Shown here in pieces: positions 62,079-64,000 of a DNA stretch of 64,000 nt. The stretch is taken from the NCBI GenBank assembly GCA_031549925.1, contig JAVBPA010000033.1, positions 1-64,000 on the forward strand, written 5' to 3'. The notes below the pieces were generated by a model, which was not told the DNA's origin, did not search any database, and saw nothing but the letters and a program-made list of their open reading frames with translations. The position numbers and the translations under genes are program-made. The DNA is from JAVBPA01 sp031549925. Its GTDB lineage: Bacteria; Bacillota; Clostridia; Oscillospirales; CAG-272. Each line of letters begins with the position of its first letter. Positions within the stretch are counted from its first letter, which is position 1.

Positions 62079-62392
62079 AAAAATTCCCCCCATAAAACAC
62101 TTTCATATAATTTTAATAAAAAATTATTTTTTACGCACATTTTATAAATATATGCATATAAATAAGCATATATAAAACTATATTATAACATTATTGCTTT
62201 TTATGTCAACATTATTTGCGTGAAAATTTTTCTGATGAATAATAAAGATTGGGTTTTATGATAATCTGTTTGATAAAATCATTATAAAATATACTTTTAT
62301 TAAATTTATTGATTTCCTGAAGATTGTATTATAATAAATTTCAATATTAAACGCTTAAAAAATTAAAGTACCATTAATATAATTAATATTTT
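62079..62392. other. Intergenic region upstream of the solute-binding gene
   Basis: This 314-base gap lies between the start of the solute-binding gene and the stop of the TtcA-like gene, both on the - strand. It contains the promoter at 62182-62209; the rest is AT-rich and shows no gene or clear terminator. Confidence 0.55.
62182..62209 (-). promoter_or_regulatory. Promoter of the solute-binding lipoprotein gene
   Basis: On the - strand: TTGACA (62209-62204), 16-base spacer, TATAAT (62187-62182) with extended TGT, about 100 bases before the start. Confidence 0.75.
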
Positions 62393-63136
62393 CTAGTAAT
62401 TATCAATATGACTGCGCTGTATAGCTCCGAAAATTCTGTGTTTTAAACCCCGGTATACAGAGTCAGACTCTAAATTGCGGAGCAGTTTTTTTATTTTTTC
62501 CCTTTCGGTATGACCATCCTCTGGACATACGCTTTTTATTTGAGGTATATTTTGATTTTTCGAAACGAAATGTTTAATTTCTTTTTCCGGAGTATAAACA
62601 AGCGGACGTATCATCGTAATATCTTTGCGGCTCAGGTATGTCATCGGAGCAAATGTTCCGATTCTTCCTTCGTGAAATAAATTCAGCATAAAAGTTTCGA
62701 CAACATCGTCAAAATGATGACCCAAAGCCAATTTATTGCAGCCAAGAGCCACAACTGCGTCGTGTAAAGCGCCTCGTCTCATACGGGAACATAAAGAACA
62801 CGGGTTTGATTCTTTTCTTATGTTAAATATTATTTCGGCAAGCTGAGTTTTTATGATTTTATAAGGAATCGATATTTCATCGCAATATTGTTTCATCGGT
62901 TCAAAATCCATTTCGCCTATTCCGGCTGATCCGAAACCCATGTCTATAGTAACGGCGAATAAATCGAATTTTTTGGGGTAAAACATTCGCATAGCTTCGA
63001 GAACACAAAGTAAAGTTCCTGAATCCTTGCCTCCCGAAATTCCGACCGCAATACGGTCTCCTTCTTCTATCATTTGATAATCGTCAATTGCTCTGCGTGA
63101 ATAACTGAGAAGACGTCGTATATCGTTATATTTCAT
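62393..63136 (-). CDS. TtcA-like PP-loop ATPase, tRNA 2-thiolation type
   Basis: A 247-residue N-type ATP pyrophosphatase. The PP-loop is SGGKDS (34-39), with a CSLCSRMRRGAL segment containing a C-x2-C pair, LALGHHFDDVVETF, and a late Cys in SVCPEDG, the three-cysteine pattern of TtcA proteins, which hold an Fe-S cluster and thiolate cytidine 32 in tRNA. Related subgroups in anaerobes modify other targets, so the exact tRNA position is inferred. It stands alone; the ribosome site is weak. Confidence 0.85.
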   Translation of the reverse strand: MKYNDIRRLLSYSRRAIDDYQMIEEGDRIAVGISGGKDSGTLLCVLEAMRMFYPKKFDLFAVTIDMGFGSAGIGEMDFEPMKQYCDEISIPYKIIKTQLAEIIFNIRKESNPCSLCSRMRRGALHDAVVALGCNKLALGHHFDDVVETFMLNLFHEGRIGTFAPMTYLSRKDITMIRPLVYTPEKEIKHFVSKNQNIPQIKSVCPEDGHTEREKIKKLLRNLESDSVYRGLKHRIFGAIQRSHIDNY

Positions 63137-63393
63137 TTATAATATCCGTCCCGGCGGTAATAAAATAAAAATAGAAGCATATATTTTACAGTAGAACAAC
63201 TTTAAAATTTACCAAAAAAAGCTTTATTGTATACATTTCGGCAAATAAAAAACGGGAATATTATTACGGCTTTTATTTGCGTTTATGAAGCGGAGCTTAT
63301 TTATTTTTATCAAACGGATTATTTTAAAGTTGGATTGCTGTTTTTTATATAAAGTAATTAATATTATTAATAATAAGTTTAGGTGGTAGAATA

Positions 63394-63951
63394 ATGCCGG
63401 TAAAAATATATCTTGATGCGGGACATAATCCCGTAAATCCTAACGCGGGAGCCGAAGCAAGAGGCATACGCGAGCAGGATGTTACATTCGATATTACTTT
63501 AAGAACCGCGGTATTGCTTGATACAAACCCGAATTATGAAGTGCGTCTTTCACGTCCGACCCCTGATATTATTTTGGGAACGAACAATGTGACGAGTTTA
63601 GCGGCGCGGACAAATGACGCAAATTCCTGGGGCGCCGATTATTTTATTAGTATACATACAAATACATCGTCATTCGAAACGGCTACGGGAAGCGAATGTT
63701 TTGTTTATTCGGTAAACAGTCCGGCTTACGGACTGGCGGAATCAATACTGACAGCACTTAACGAATCCACGGGACTTCCCACAAGGGGAGTTTTTACAAG
63801 ACCATCTTTGTATGTATTAAGAAAAACCAATATGCCGGCAGTACTTGTTGAACTTGGATTTATAACTAATCCATACGATTCTGCGCTTTTAACGACACAA
63901 CCCGAACTCTTTTCACGCGGGCTTTATGACGGAATCATAGCTTATACATAA
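63394..63951 (+). CDS. N-acetylmuramoyl-L-alanine amidase (Amidase_3)
   Basis: A 185-residue zinc amidase that cuts the bond between MurNAc and the stem peptide of peptidoglycan. The zinc ligands are His11 (YLDAGHNP), Glu27 (GIREQDVT) and His in ISIHTN; the catalytic Glu is in VLVELGFITN. It lacks a signal peptide and cell-wall-binding domain, so it may leave the cell by another route, act inside, or be released on lysis. The stand-alone domain size is like CwlD, the spore-cortex muramic-lactam amidase, but CwlD has an N-terminal export signal that is missing here. AGGTGG lies 8-9 bases before the ATG. Confidence 0.88.
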   Translation: MPVKIYLDAGHNPVNPNAGAEARGIREQDVTFDITLRTAVLLDTNPNYEVRLSRPTPDIILGTNNVTSLAARTNDANSWGADYFISIHTNTSSFETATGSECFVYSVNSPAYGLAESILTALNESTGLPTRGVFTRPSLYVLRKTNMPAVLVELGFITNPYDSALLTTQPELFSRGLYDGIIAYT

Positions 63952-64000
63952 ATCAATCGTATAATTTAGTATACTATTTCGCTTATTATTTCATAGGGGA

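Overview
The window reads as one continuous piece of chromosome from an AT-rich, low-GC, Gram-positive anaerobe of the Clostridia type. The evidence is Shine-Dalgarno led genes with frequent TTG starts, many lipoproteins with a lipobox, MEP-pathway ispE, mrnC, walJ-rlmH, trpS and a WecA/TagO-like glycosyltransferase. A 26-residue spoVM gene, not reported by a normal ORF cutoff, points to an endospore former or a recent descendant of one. No phage, insertion sequence, CRISPR array, rRNA or plasmid feature was seen. Two tRNA genes (Met-CAT, Glu-TTC) share one transcript.

Layout. 1-4.5 kb: the 3' part of an ABC-F protein, then an ABC-2 type exporter whose ATPase lies on the + strand while its two permeases lie on the - strand, with a small lipoprotein between them. 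4.6-11.4 kb: a histidine phosphatase, a DUF4358 lipoprotein, a short RACo-like [2Fe-2S]/ASKHA protein, a cysteine-rich membrane protein, and a tightly overlapping three-gene oxidoreductase operon (GlpA-like FAD protein with BFD domain, NAD(P)/FAD oxidoreductase, DUF1667). 11.8-17.2 kb: the MoxR / DUF58 / TgpA-type transglutaminase operon. 17.2-21.4 kb: mrnC, a ROK glucokinase, ispE, and a DUF3343 plus cysteine desulfurase-like pair. 21.7-27.1 kb: a carbohydrate block (TIM-barrel isomerase, LarA-domain protein, CBM9-like protein, GH127 beta-L-arabinofuranosidase) and two small coupled membrane proteins.

27.2-30.3 kb: the tRNA pair, a MATE exporter, then a 42-codon gene and a 260-codon secreted protein that share the same C-terminal anchor-like module and nearly identical promoters exactly 200 bp apart. 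30.4-38.3 kb: a complete Opp/Dpp peptide ABC importer on the - strand, in which OppC carries a ~285-residue extracytoplasmic insertion that appears to be built from four repeats, and OppA is also enlarged. 38.5-46.6 kb: 6-phosphogluconate dehydrogenase, a sulfatase, a TepA/ClpP-like protease, PduL, SpoVM, a galactokinase-like GHMP kinase, walJ and rlmH. 46.6-53.8 kb: a WG-repeat protein, a solute-binding lipoprotein, a 947-residue FtsX-type permease and a URO-D-fold methyltransferase-like protein. 54-62 kb, - strand: a solute-binding lipoprotein, then DegT aminotransferase, trpS, a WecA-like enzyme, a single-pass unknown, and a Big2/SGNH lipoprotein. 62.4-64 kb: a TtcA-like PP-loop protein and a cell-wall amidase.

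Regulation. Most sigma-A promoters that can be read here have 17-bp spacing and an extended -10 (TGn before TATAAT). Clear hairpin terminators separate several transcription units. The most unusual observations are the stand-alone anchor module with its duplicated promoter, the repeat insertion in OppC, the strand-split exporter, the ABC-F insertion, and the Big2/SGNH lipoprotein in a WecA operon. I see no single multi-gene system that I could call clearly new; the OppC insertion and the anchor-module pair are the best candidates.
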